NCBI RefSeq assembly: GCF_000372725.1
Contig: NW_005201269.1
Span: 277,249-341,248 of the forward strand
Reading direction: 5' to 3'
DNA: 64,000 nucleotides
Origin: Emiliania huxleyi CCMP1516
Taxonomy: Eukaryota > Haptophyta > Isochrysidales > Noelaerhabdaceae
A model generated the notes under the pieces. It worked only from the letters and a program-made list of their open reading frames with translations, searched no databases and was not told where the DNA came from. Shown here in pieces: positions 40,664 to 51,124 of this stretch; position 1 is the stretch's first letter; each line of letters starts with the position of its first letter. Made by a program: the position numbers and the translations under genes.

Positions 40664-41674
40664 ATGCCTCCGCCATCGCCGCGACAGGCGGCGCTCGCGT
40701 CCGACATGTACGATTGCGTCTGTCACATCCTCGCGCTGGAGCCGCAGTGGGTCGCCGACGCTCTCGAGGCTGCCGTCCGGGCGATGCACGAGCGCGTTGG
40801 CAGAGCGTACAGGAGAGACCTCTACCTCAAGCAGCTCAAGCAGGTGGCAATCTGCCCGCCGCAGCTCGCGGCCTCGGCGGTGTGCAAGCTCAAGCCGCAC
40901 GTGGGTGCCATGGTTCGAGAGGACTGGCCGCACTACACGCCCGAGCAGCGCGGTCGCCTGCAGAGCCTCAGGAAGGCTGCCGAGGCGCCTGCGGAGCCTG
41001 TGAAGCACCCGCCTGAGAGGCGCATGCCAATGGAACAGCCGGCGGGGAAGCCAGCGGGGCGCCAGCCGGCGGGGTGCCCGCCCGCGACTCGCCAGCCTGC
41101 GGGACGCCCGCCCGCGACTCGCCAGCCTGCGGGACGCCAGTCCGCGACTCGCCAGCCCGCGACACGCCAGCCCTTGCCGGATGCCGGCGGCCGCGGCGCC
41201 ACTGCAGCGCCTCGCATCGAGTCGACGGAGGCGTACCACGCCGGGAAGAGGCGCGCGGAGCAGCGTCCGATTCCCACCATTGTGCCGTCCACCCCCTCGA
41301 CTGCCCTTTCGCAGGCGCTTCCGCGAGCGGTACAGGCGATACCGGCAGCTCGATGTGGCCCTCGCCGCCCTCACGGCGAGCGGGCGGGCCGGCGCGGGGA
41401 GAGGGAGGCGCCTCGTGGGTGGGTGCCGAGCAGTCGGCCGCGCCCCTCTGCGCAGGCGCTCTTCACCGGCCTCGACGACAAGGTTCGCGGGGCGTCGTGC
41501 GAGGACGCGAGGCGAGAGGCCGAGGCGCGGCTCGTCGAGGCCTTCCGCGCGAAGAAGCGCTCGATGCTGCAGCAGACGCAAGAGTACCGCGCGCTGCACG
41601 TCGAGCTCAAGCGGCTCAAGGCGGCCGTCAACGGCTATGTGGAGAGGGCGCCGAAGACGGCCGTGGCGCTCTGA
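40664..41674 (+). CDS. ELL-like RNA polymerase II elongation factor; internal splicing unresolved
   Basis: The N-terminal exon has the ELL pattern: YDCVCHILALEPQWVADALE, LKQLKQVAICPP, LKPHVGAMVREDWPHYTPEQ. A proline-rich part with QPAGRPPATR repeats follows. The C-terminal occludin/ELL domain appears as FRERYRRYRQLDVALAALTA (about 41316-41385, a different frame) and then LFTGLDDKVRGASCEDA through LKRLKAAVNGYVE to the stop at 41674. Acceptors at 41314 and about 41458 (TTTCGCAG, CTGCGCAG) fit these exons, but I could not fix the donors. ELL raises the elongation rate of polymerase II as part of the super or little elongation complexes. Confidence 0.7.
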   Translation: MPPPSPRQAALASDMYDCVCHILALEPQWVADALEAAVRAMHERVGRAYRRDLYLKQLKQVAICPPQLAASAVCKLKPHVGAMVREDWPHYTPEQRGRLQSLRKAAEAPAEPVKHPPERRMPMEQPAGKPAGRQPAGCPPATRQPAGRPPATRQPAGRQSATRQPATRQPLPDAGGRGATAAPRIESTEAYHAGKRRAEQRPIPTIVPSTPSTALSQALPRAVQAIPAARCGPRRPHGERAGRRGEREAPRGWVPSSRPRPSAQALFTGLDDKVRGASCEDARREAEARLVEAFRAKKRSMLQQTQEYRALHVELKRLKAAVNGYVERAPKTAVAL

Positions 41675-41769
41675 GACAGCCTCGCGGTCACGCCGCCCTC
41701 ATGCGTGTCCGGGTGTCGTGTGCTGTGGGCCGGTGTGCATATGTGGTTCATATGTCCACGGAGGGAGTA

Positions 41770-43459
41770 ATGGTAATCTCTAGTCTTTTTTAGAGATTGA
41801 GAGCTTAAAGATTTGAAAGACTCCACTCGGGTCTACAGTGCTACCCAGAGATTTGAGACCAGAGATTTGAGACTTGAGACCTCAGTGCACTCAGTCACTC
41901 GGCCTCCGGTGGGAGACTTTGAGATTAGAGACCAGAGACTTGGAGAACGAGATTTCCCACACCAGAAGGAATCTGCGGTCGAGTTCGCTCGAGATCCAAG
42001 ATTTGAGACTGAAGATTTGGACGGCCTTCCAACCTAGAGATTTGAGAGCTGAGATTTGGAGATTTGCGGTGTGAATACTGACAAGAGCCTCGAAGCTTCT
42101 AGAAGGGTTGAGTGGGGTTGACCTGCAGGGAGATTGAGGTCTGAGATCTGAGATTTGAGATTGAGATTTGAGATTGAGATTTGGGGCCCGGGGAGCCTGC
42201 GGCGCCATTTTAATCTGCGCTCCTCTTTATGGCCTGCGGCGCCTGGCTTGAGCTTGGAAGTGTAAACGAGTCCGCCAGGGCGGTCTGCAAACACGGAGCG
42301 CGCTGCGCGCGCGGTCTACGCCGAATTAGATGAGAGGGACAGCGCTATCCGCAAAGGCTCGACCAGCTGCGGCGGCTCGTCGGCAAAGGTCGTCCACTCC
42401 TTGGCGTACGGCTGAAAGCCGGTGTGCGAGTGGAGCATCTGCGTGTCGAGGCGCCACAGCATCTCGCCCTCAAAGATGATGTCTCGCGACAGCTGGACGT
42501 ACTTGCGAGTCCGATCCATCGCGCGCCGTCATACGGCACCTGCTTGCCCTGAGCCAGCCGAGACTCCTCGGCATATGAGAGGTTGTGCTTGGCGCGACAA
42601 TTTGGGCAGCGCTTGCAGTAGAGGAGCCCGTCAAAGCGCCCGTGCGTGCAGTATACGGTTGGATGGACGGGCTCGTCGCTGACCACAAGGCACACCTTCT
42701 GCCCTTGCAAAGCGCAGACGGCGCAGAACTCAAGGGACCAGGTGGAGCGGCGTGGACTTCTCCTGCTCATGGGAGCGCATGGGGTCGAGAAGATCCACGA
42801 GAGCGCTGATGCCCGCCTCGCTCTCGATGCTGCTGACGAGGATGTTGATGGTCGTGGACGCGTGCTTTGTTTGCATGTCGGCAGCGATGAGCGCTGCGCG
42901 GTCGGGTGTGTCGACTGGGTAGCGGGCCATGCCGAGGAGAAGCGCGACGATCTCATCCTCACTCTCGAGCGGCCACAGCTTCGTGGAGAACCGCCTCAGG
43001 CGGCGGCGGCGAGTGTCGGCGGCGCAAAGCATTGCAAGCCGAGCGTGCTGGGCTTCCCGGGGTCCTCAGTCTCAATCTCAAATCTCGAGTCACGCTGCCC
43101 TAGATTTCGGTGGTGCCGCAAGCGATGTTTTTCGAACGAAGCGAGATAAAGGCGTTCGAAGTTGAGGAAGTTCACAGCATTCTGCATCGAAAACGGAATC
43201 TCTCTTGCTTGCAGTCTCAGTCTCTCCCACCCCTCATCGAAATCTCAAACTCCCAAAGCGAAAAGGAATCTTCGCCATTTGAGATCTCACGCGTTTCCTC
43301 TAGAAACTCACACCGAGCGACGGGAAGACTGAGATTTCGTGGCTGAAGTCTCGACGAAGATTTGGGAGATCTCAAGGGCGGGACTAGAGACTGAGATCTG
43401 CCCTGAAAATCTTCAGGTCTCACTCCTCTCAATCTCTAAGAAAGACTAGAGATTACCAT
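41770..43459. mobile_element. Inverted-repeat element E4 with GAGATTTGAGA arrays
   Basis: The terminal 34 bases, beginning ATGGTAATCTCTAGTCTTT, are inverted copies with one or two mismatches at 41770-41803 and 43426-43459. Each end continues into arrays of GAGATTTGAGA-like units (41804-42184, and as complement 43062-43425). The core holds a decayed minus-strand gene (42330-43032). Part of the core (42184-42340) recurs in element E5. No clear target-site duplication was found. Confidence 0.8.
42330..43032 (-). pseudogene. KDZ-transposase-associated cysteine-cluster (CxC6-like) protein, frameshifted
   Basis: Three frames in succession read as one protein: FSTKLWPLESEDEIVALLLG with RAALIAADMQTKHASTTINI, then EFCAVCALQGQKVC with YCTHGRFDGLLYCKRCPNC, then RTRKYVQLSRDIIFEGEMLW with MLHSHTGFQPYAKEW, ending in NSA at 42330. 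Frame changes are needed near 42735 and 42520. The Cys pattern and the final YVQLSRDI...LW part resemble the cysteine clusters found with Kyakuja-Dileera-Zisupton transposases. The assignment is from memory of the pattern. The gene is inside the inverted repeats of E4, so it probably belonged to the element. Confidence 0.5.
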
Positions 43460-43514
43460 GACTGCACGGAGGGGGCTGGGAAACAAAAAACCGTGCCCCC
43501 GGGGCCCAGAGTGA

Positions 43515-43705
43515 AGAGCTGGAGGTGGCAAGCTACGCGCTCTGCTGAGGCGCGCGGGCCCACACAGACAGCGCGGCACTCGGCCACCACGAGCGGCCCA
43601 CCGCCGGACCCCCCAATCGAGCCGCGCGGACGGCGGGAGAGGACGCTCCCCGTCAGGCCCGGCCCGCCGGCCGTGCGTGTGAGCTCCTGCGCGCGCCAGA
43701 GAGTC
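43515..43705 (-). repeat. Dispersed repeat, inverted copy of 37970-38150
   Basis: It ends about 65 bases upstream of the next gene's ATG, so it could supply its promoter or 5' leader. Confidence 0.9.
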
Positions 43706-43771
43706 GCCGAGCGCCGCAGCACCGGCTGACACGCCGCGACCCCGGCGGCGCAGGTGCGCGCCTGCAGCACG

Positions 43772-44872
43772 ATGGCAGCTTACGGCGGCTACTACACACG
43801 GCAGGAGCAAGAGGACGCGATGGCGGCGCGGATCGACAACCCCAACCGCGTCGGCTCTGGCTTTATCAACCTGGGGCCGCAGCAGCGGGCGCCCGCCGTG
43901 GCCAACACGAACTGGCAGACCGGGTCGCTGCTCGGCGGCGGGCCTGGCGTCGCCCACGCCGCGCCTCCGGGCGTGTCAGACATCTGGAACAACGCGCCGC
44001 AACCGCCGCAACCGCCGCCGCGCGCGCCGCCGCCGCCCGCGCCTATGGGGATGCCTCCGGGCATGGGAGCGGGCGGCTTCGGGCGGACCGCAGCGGAGCA
44101 GGCCAACCTGGGTCTGGGCTTTGAGAACTTGAGCATGGGCGGCGGCGCCGGCAGCGCCGGCGCTCCGTACCCCGGTGCGCTCGGCGTCGGGCTAGGCGAG
44201 GTTCCGCCTCGCGCGCCCGCGCCGCAGGCCGCGGCGCTGATGAGCCTGCTACAGACGCCGACGCCGAACCCGACGCCGGCCGCACTCAACTCGGCCTTCA
44301 CGATGGGCAACGGCGGCCACTCGTCGCGCGCGTTTGCCAACCCGGCGATACCGCAAGCCGTGCCGCCCGTGCAGCAGTTGCAGCCCAACGGCGTCCACTC
44401 TGCAGCCTTCCCTGCGGGCGCCTTTGCGCCACCGGTGGCCCAGCAGGTCACGCGACCACAGCCCGGCCCGCCTCGCAACCTGCATTCGGCGGCAGACTAC
44501 GCCGCCGCGGCGCAGACCTACAAGCCGCCCGTGCCGCCGCGCAACTCGAGCCAGGCGGTGGTGAGCGTGTCGCGCGTGCCCGAGGCGTCTAAGTCGCAGC
44601 CGAGCCAGCCGGCCAAGGAGGAGTGGGAGTGCCCGCGATGCACCTTCTTGAACAACATTGCGCTGCGCGAGTGCGAGATGTGTGGCTTTGAGCGGGTGGG
44701 GAAGGACGAGGCGCCGGCGCAGAGCCGTTCCGAGGACGACGGCTGGCGCACGGCCACCCCCGCAGTGCGCAAGTCGGCGCCGGTCCCCAACCAGGCCAAC
44801 TCGCAGCCGGGTAAGTCCAAGGCGCAGAGCAAGAACGAGAAGCGGCGCGCCAAGAAGCGGGGCGACCACTAA
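43772..44872 (+). CDS. RanBP2-type zinc-finger protein
   Basis: A 366-residue single-exon protein, mostly Pro/Ala/Gly-rich and probably disordered. It has one RanBP2-type finger near residue 285: EWECPRCTFLNNIALRECEMCGFER (ligands C-x2-C-x10-C-x2-C, with the W and N of the fold). Such fingers bind ubiquitin or single-stranded RNA. The TF dipeptide that marks ubiquitin-binding NZF fingers is present (CTFLNN), so ubiquitin is possible. The C terminus is very basic (KNEKRRAKKRG). ATG at 43772 was taken because an earlier in-frame start is not an ATG. Confidence 0.7.
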   Translation: MAAYGGYYTRQEQEDAMAARIDNPNRVGSGFINLGPQQRAPAVANTNWQTGSLLGGGPGVAHAAPPGVSDIWNNAPQPPQPPPRAPPPPAPMGMPPGMGAGGFGRTAAEQANLGLGFENLSMGGGAGSAGAPYPGALGVGLGEVPPRAPAPQAAALMSLLQTPTPNPTPAALNSAFTMGNGGHSSRAFANPAIPQAVPPVQQLQPNGVHSAAFPAGAFAPPVAQQVTRPQPGPPRNLHSAADYAAAAQTYKPPVPPRNSSQAVVSVSRVPEASKSQPSQPAKEEWECPRCTFLNNIALRECEMCGFERVGKDEAPAQSRSEDDGWRTATPAVRKSAPVPNQANSQPGKSKAQSKNEKRRAKKRGDH

Positions 44873-45542
44873 CTGTGCGACGCGCTTGCGGGGGTTCGGG
44901 GGGAGCGGATGAGCTTTCACCAGTCTCGCTGCACCGGGCAGCCGTGGAGAGAGGGGGGGGAGGGAGGGGCGGCGTTTGCATCCATTCCCCGCGCGGTGTC
45001 GGCTCTTGCTGGCCAGCGGCTGTGCTCCGCGGGCGGCAGCCGCCGCTGAGCGCTGGGGGGTAGGTGTGAGCCCATCCCTCTCTCGTCCCGTCTGACCTCT
45101 GGGCAACGGCCGTGTGGTCAAAACGTTCGTTGGCTTTTGTTGCGAATTTTATGAGCATGCTCTCTCAGAAAACTGGCCTCAGAAGCATGCACAACACACA
45201 CCCTGGAGCGCTACAGCGCATCCCGCTCTCTGGCGAAACATCTCCAATGCGCAATCCGGCAATGCTACTCTACGGGAAAAGACGATAGACAGGTCTCCCT
45301 CTCTGTGTATAGACGCTTAGCGCGGGGGCCTTAGCACTCGCTTGCTTTTTTTCGCTCCAGTCCTGCGGATCTTCATTAGTAGACCGCAGGGCTACGAAGC
45401 CTTCACACTCCAAGGGGGCTGGGGCCTTAGCTGTATAGACTGTACTGAGTACTCTGATGTTCACGTACTTCACCAGCTCTCCGCCGCGCGGAGAGAGAGC
45501 GGAGAGTCCCCCCCCCGCACGGTGACCGGTGCGCGGTGTGTC
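44873..45542. other. Intergenic between convergent genes, nothing recognised
   Basis: Short frames only. No repeat with the rest of the window was noticed. Confidence 0.5.
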
Positions 45543-48500
45543 TCAGAGCTCCTCCACGCAAGACGCGGGGGCAGCAGGCTCGGAGGCGGCGGGCGACGCG
45601 GTGACGGCAGGCTCGGAGGCGGCGGGCGACGCGGTGACGGCAGCGGCGAGCTCGGCAGGGGCGGGTTCCGAGGCCGCGGAGGGGGCGGAGGCGGGAGCAG
45701 CGGCGGCCTGGGACGCCGCTTTTCGGGGCTTGCCGCCCGCCCGAACCTTTCGCGCCGCGGCGAACTCTGCGGCGGCGGGCGCTCGCACGATCGCGACGAG
45801 GCCGGCGGTGCCAGCAGCGGCAACAAAGTCGTGGTGCGGCTCGTTGGGACACCTATGGAGCGGGGAGGGAGAGAGGGGAGCTCAGGGGCAGCACAGTGCA
45901 GGGGAGAGAGGTGCCGATCTCAGCGCCGCGCCAGCTGAGGCGCTGCAGCGAGAGGCAGCGGCGAGTGGCCGACGTGTCGAGCTGCCTGCCCTCCCGGTGA
46001 TTGGCGGCCGACGAGCCGAGGGCCACGAGCAGGGGACGCGCAGCCGCGTCGGAGGAGGCGCCGCTTCCACCGGCCCCACCCTCGCTGCCGCCGCCGACCT
46101 CACCCTCGGCGGAGGAGGAGGGCAACGCGGGGGCGGGCAGAGAGAGCTGCAGCAGCGGGCGGCTCTTCAGCTCTGACCCCCCCGCGGCGGCCCTACGATC
46201 GACAGGGCGGCAGGTGAGCACGAGACGGGGAGGGAGACGAGCGAGCGCCGCCCCACCCGATGAGCTCCGACTCGGCGTACACATCGACTCTGCCACTCGA
46301 GGTTGCGGTGGCGATGCGGTCGCCGCCGGCCGAGGCTCGCAGCTGCCAGATGGTCGCCGGCTCGTCGCCGTCGATGCGGCCCTTCTGGATCTGCAAGCTG
46401 TGGTGCGAGCGCAGCGGAAGCACCATCCACTGAGGCTCGTCCGACCCGACGAGCAGCGACGGCGCCTGCGGGGGTGGGGAGGGCGGCGGCGCAGGGCTGT
46501 CGGAAAGTGTGGTCGCAGTGAGGGCCGAGCAATTGTGCGAGGCACAGCGAGGCTGTCCGGAAGCGTGATTGCGGTGAGGGCGGAACAATTGGAGAAGGTC
46601 TCACCAGTCGAGGTGACGCCGTCCGTCCGGCGGGCGGTTCGCAGTCGCGGGGGGGAGGGGGGGGGGGAGCGCCCATGGGGTTTGCCCCCTCNNNNNNNNN
46701 NNNNNNNNNNNNNNNNNNNNNNNNNNNNNNNNNNNNNNNNNNNNNNNNNNNNNNNNNNNNNNNNNNNNNNNNNNNNNNNNNNNNNNNNNNNNNNNNNNNN
46801 NNNNNNNNNNNNNNNNNNNNNNNNNNNNNNNNNNNNNNNNNNNNNNNNNNNNNNNNNNNNNNNNNNNNNNNNNNNNNNNNNNNNNNNNNNNNNNNNNNNN
46901 NNNNNNNNNNNNNNNNNNNNNNNNNNNNNNNNNNNNNNNNNNNNNNNNNNNNNNNNNNNNNNNACAATATATATCCCCGTTGCGGGCTGGTGGTGGTGGT
47001 GGGTGCGCGGGTGGTGGTGGGTGGTGGTGGTGGTGGTGGTGGGTGGGTGGGTGGTGGTGGTGGTGGTGGTGGTGGTGGGTGCGGGGGGGGGGGGCGCCCA
47101 TGGGGCTTGGCCGCTCGCCTCCAGTGGCAAATTGCAAGAGGCTGCGAGCGCGCCGCCGCGCGGGGTGGCGATCCCAAAAGCAGAGCCGAGGATCGCGTTG
47201 GGGGACGAGATCGCTCTTGTCCTCCCGCCGCCGCCGCCGCCGAGGTCCCAGAGCTGGACGACACCATTGGCGCGTCCGGCTGCCAGCACGCGGTAAGGCG
47301 GCTCCGGCCTCCATCCGAGGCAGAGGGGCAAGCCCGCGGCGGCGCTAGCGCGTAGCAACCGTGCCGGCGTGAGTCGGAACCAGAGTGCCACGGCGCCGCC
47401 CGACGCGGCCAGCCCAGCCTAGTGCGAGATGCTACCGTGAGCGAGAGCGAGCGGCGGGCCTTGCGCGCCGCGAGAGAGGAGGCCGACCAGATCTGCGACG
47501 CGCGGCAACGCCCACACCCGAATGGCTCCGTCGGCGCATGCCGCAGCGAGCAGCCCCATGCGGCCAAGCTCGCCCTCGCCTCCCGCGGCAGCGGCGGCGT
47601 TGCCCGAAGGGCACCACTCGAGGTCGAGCACGCCGCCGCCGTCGTGCAGGAGCTCCGCCCACCTCTCGCCGCCGCCGCCGCCGCCCGCCGCCGCCTCGGG
47701 ACGGACCCTCCACAAACCGAGGGCGTTGCTGCCGCCCCGCAGCTCGTGCGTGGCGTCGCTGACGTGCGTGCCCACTGCGAGCATCTCGCTGCCGTCGGGC
47801 TCGCCGCCGTCTCGAGGCAGCCACGCGACCGCCCACACCTGCCGACACCGCTCCACCTCTCAGAAGCCGCGGCGTGGCCTTTGAGGGAGAGGCAAAGGGA
47901 GGAGGCAAAGGGCGGAGGGCAAGGGAGGCCGGGCTCGAGCTGGCCGAAGGGGGAGGCCGAGGCGGGGAGGGCCGCACCGGTGCCCCAGTCGCGCAGAGCA
48001 GCGCGTCCGCCGCCGCGACACAGCTGCCCGCCGCCACATGGACGCGCGACTCGCCTCCGCAGTCTGCGACGATGTCGAGCGAGAGACCGGCAGCAGCAGC
48101 CGGCGCCGCAGCCGCGGTGGCAGCCGCGGTGGAAAGCGCACCGCTGCCGCCGCCGCCTGGTGGTGCGTCTCCACCCGCGTCTTCAAACGAGACGTCGCCG
48201 CGCCGCGGCATCAGGTCCGGAAGAGCTGGCGAGACGGCGGCCGCAACCGCCGACCCAGCTCCGCTCCGCGCGGCGCCCGGAGGCGGCAGCGGCCGCAATA
48301 TGGGCTGCCACGTCGTTTTTCCGACGACGAGCGGGCCGCACTTCTTCTGCGGCTTGGAGGAGACCGTGGCCTTGCCCTTGCCTCGGCCGTCTTTTGGCTT
48401 CTCCTCCTCCTCGTCGTCGTCGTCGTCGTCGTCCTCGTCGTCGCTCGAGTGTTGAAATTCCTCCTCGTCGTCGTCGTCGCCATCGTCCACCGCCTCCATC

Positions 48501-49165
48501 ACCGCCTCTAGGACCGCCACCTCCTCCCCCGCCGCCTCTGCTCCCGCCAGCACCGCCTCTGCCACCACTGCCTCTGCCACCACCGCCTCTGCCACCACTG
48601 CCTCTGCCACCACTGCCTCTGCCACCACCGCCTCTGCCACCACCGCCTCTGCCACCACCGCCTCTGCCACCACCGCCGCCGCCCTGCCTTCCGCCACCGC
48701 CGGCGGAGGAGGACGCAAGGCCTCATCGAGCTGTGAGCTATCGCAGCGCATGCAACGCCACTCCGAGTCATCGCCCGCCGCCAGCAGAGCCTGTAGCTGC
48801 GCCTCGCCCACGCAGGCGCCCACACACGGTGCGCACCAGCCCCAGCCGCACTCGCTGCAAAGCAACAGCGTCTCGTCCGCCTCCGATGCCCCTCCCGTGT
48901 CGAGGCCACCGCACAGGTGGCACGCCGTGTCCTCGCGGTCCTCGTCCCTGGGCCACCCGATACCCTTGTAGTACTGAATGCGGCGGCCGTGCAGCGCACA
49001 GATGGGCACCTTCAGGTCGGCGTGCCATCCAGCACCGGGCTGCGAGCAGCCTGCCACTGTACAACAGCCGAGCGGGACTGCAGCTTGCTCGCGCTCGTTC
49101 TGAGGCACCGGCACCTCCAGGTAGTTGACGCGCTGCTTCACCCTCCGCGGCCGGCCAGGCTCCAT
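45543..49165 (-). CDS. TFIIIC subunit GTF3C2-like WD40 protein with N-terminal PHD/ADD-type zinc finger; interrupted by an assembly gap
   Basis: Exon 1 starts at 49165 (MEPGRPRRVKQRVNYLEVP) and encodes a Cys-rich finger (CHLCGG ... LLLCSECGWGWCAPCVGAC ... WRCMRCD). It continues with an AVVAEAVVAEA repeat, a long acidic run and a linker. A later exon (about 47838-47430) reads VWAVAWLPRDGGE, GGGVLDLEWCPSGN, GLLAAACADGAIRVWALP, typical of GTF3C2/TFIIIC110. Next come YRVLAAGRANGVVQLWDLGG (about 47350-47250), GDRIATATSSGRVDVYAES (about 46330-46270), and the last exon PHHDFVAAAGTAGLVAIVRA (45855-45543). The gap 46692-46963 removes an unknown part. TFIIIC recruits RNA polymerase III to tRNA genes. 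Exact splice sites were not fixed. Confidence 0.65.
46692..46963. other. Assembly gap (run of N)
   Basis: 272 unknown bases inside the GTF3C2-like gene. G-rich tracts and the same GCGCCCATGGGG segment lie on both sides (about 46670 and 47092), which suggests a repeat that defeated assembly. Confidence 1.
46981..47090 (+). repeat. GGT/GGGT microsatellite beside the gap
   Basis: Long run of GGT and GGGT units, lying in an intron of the minus-strand gene. Confidence 0.95.
48535..48690 (-). repeat. 15-base tandem repeat encoding AVVAE units
   Basis: About nine units of CCTCTGCCACCACCG type within exon 1 of the GTF3C2-like gene. Confidence 0.95.
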
Positions 49166-49743
49166 TTGGGCAGGTGAGAGTGGGTGGGTGCAGGAAGGGT
49201 CAGAGGCAGCCTCAGCACCCTCGCCCGGACCAGGTTTGTTGTTGTGTGTGTGACGGGGCATTGGGAGACCCGATCCGTTTGTTTGTATTATTAACAACGA
49301 AAGCGCTCTCAAAGAAAAAATCAAAGGCCCATGTACGGGAGTAAGGAGACACCTCCCATCCCTCCCTTTTGGCGGTCTCTGTTTTCTTGCTTTCTTTCTT
49401 AGACTCCTGAAAGCAGAAAGGGCAGCCATAACAAGGTAGCGTTCGGTCGCCAGCTCTCCAGCTCGTCGTTTGGTCACCGAGGAGAGGGAACGAAAGCACA
49501 CCTCAAACTGCAGGACGTGCATCCTGGACGCATCCCCTCCTTGTCCCACTTATCGAATTTGTGCAGGCGAGAGTACTCGTCCGAATTCCGGCGTTTTTCA
49601 TAATCTCATCCTACTACGCTACTAGTACTAAGCGCTCTGCGTGCACCCCCGTGCAGACTACCCGCGACCGCCCCGCGACTCGCCGGCGCAGTACCAGTAG
49701 GATTCCTACCTGTACGCGTCAGTACTACCTACTACCGCACGGT
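49166..49743. other. Intergenic, nothing recognised
   Basis: Upstream region of the GTF3C2-like gene. The frame extends without protein-like sequence. Confidence 0.5.
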
Positions 49744-50228
49744 ACCCTGAGCCCTGGTCTGACAGCCTGACAGCAAACCCCGGACAGCGCCTGACAGTGC
49801 CCGACAGCCTGACAGCGCTGACAGCACTTTCTCTGACAGTCTGACAGCACGTATCTGACAGCCTGACAGCAGAGCCTGACATCAGAGGTGACCCGTCGCT
49901 GTCAGGCCCTAACGTGACAGCCTGACAGCTGCCCGACAGCCCGACAGCACACAGTGGCCTGACAGCAGCGCTGACAGCCCGACAGCCCGACCAGCCCGAC
50001 AGCAGCACAGACCGTACACAGGCCGTGCAGCCTCTTCTTGTGCCCCATGAGGGTATAACAAAACTATTACATGCAAAGACATGCGAGTGTGGTCCATGTA
50101 GTCATGGGATGGAAATTGGTCATGTGGATCTCTCTCCCAACCCTCCGCCCCCACCTCTGGCTCTGCGGACCCCTCTCTAGCACCGGCGGCTGTGCTACTA
50201 CAAATGAAGCTACCAGCTAGCCTTCTGT
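49744..50228 (+). mobile_element. Partial copy of element E3
   Basis: It carries the CTGACAGC array (49758-50010) and the following 215 bases of 38226-38691 with high identity, then stops abruptly. The internal gene and second array are missing. The next base starts another dispersed repeat (50232-50420). Confidence 0.85.
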
Positions 50229-50231
50229 GGT

Positions 50232-50420
50232 GTCGGCGGTCAGTACGACCGATCAGGTCGGAGTTTTTTAATGGTTGGAGGGTCTATCTGTATGTACTCC
50301 TCGAGATCTCTCCAAGTCTGCCCTCTACTTAACCGTACTTAATCGGGAAGTTGGTGCTAGTAGAGACTAGTAGAGCCGGGCCCCGTCGTTCCGCACTGCG
50401 GCGTGGCGCACGGCGTGCGG
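50232..50420 (-). repeat. Dispersed repeat, inverted copy of 8690-8878
   Basis: Contains TCAGTACGACCGATCAGGT and GATCTCTCCAAGTCTGCCCTC-like sequence, complementary to the first copy. It is joined directly to the truncated E3 copy. Confidence 0.8.
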
Positions 50421-51124
50421 GGCCGTCCCGTTTTGATCTCTCGGTGAGTGGGGGGCCGAGCCGCCTCAGGGTGGCGGGCGGGCGGGCGTTTTGAAAAACA
50501 CAGAAAACAGAAAGCAAGAGGGGGCCCGGGGGCCCACAGGACCCCACACTGGGAGTAGAAAATACGCCCAAGGGGGTCAAGGAGGCGGCGCGGGGAAGCA
50601 CAAGCTCAGCATCAGGTGAGAGCAGGAAGGATGGCGCTTAGGATCGGCTTTGAACAAGGGTTTCCAGGTTTTAGATCAGTATTGGTGTCGGCACACATCC
50701 CCATACATGAGGTCAGCGGCGCGCAGTGCCTCTCTCGCGCAGGCTGATTTTGGCTGTTTTCGAGCTTGTTTTTGTTTTCAGACTAGGGGGCCCGGCCCCC
50801 TCAGAGGCGGCGGGCGGGCGCCCTTTCACCGAGAGATCAAAACGGGACGGCCCGGGCACGGTGCCTCCGCCCCGCGTCCGCCGCTCCGGGGGCCCCCGCG
50901 CCCCCCGCCAGAGATGCGGAGAGAGGCTCGAGGGACGCTGCTTAGTGCTTTTGTCTGCCGCCCTCAAGCCAATGAATTGCAATTCTTGGGCGAAAGAAAA
51001 TAATCGATGCCGAAGAAGGAACTTCGGCCCTCTCACACACAACCTCGGGGGGGGGGGGGGGGGAGGCTCCGCGGACCGCGCGGCTGCCGCCCGCGCCCCG
51101 TTCCACACCGTTGGCCCTCTCACG
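50421..51124. other. Intergenic, with an inverted pair
   Basis: CCGTTTTGATCTCTCGGTGA at 50427-50446 is the exact complement of 50826-50845, and surrounding CGGGCGGGCG-rich sequence is similar in inverse order. A G homopolymer lies at 51049-51062. No gene is recognised. Confidence 0.6.

Noticed and set aside
46601..47567. Frames running through the N gap
   Set aside because: Their length depends on the unknown bases; only the WD40-like parts on either side were used.
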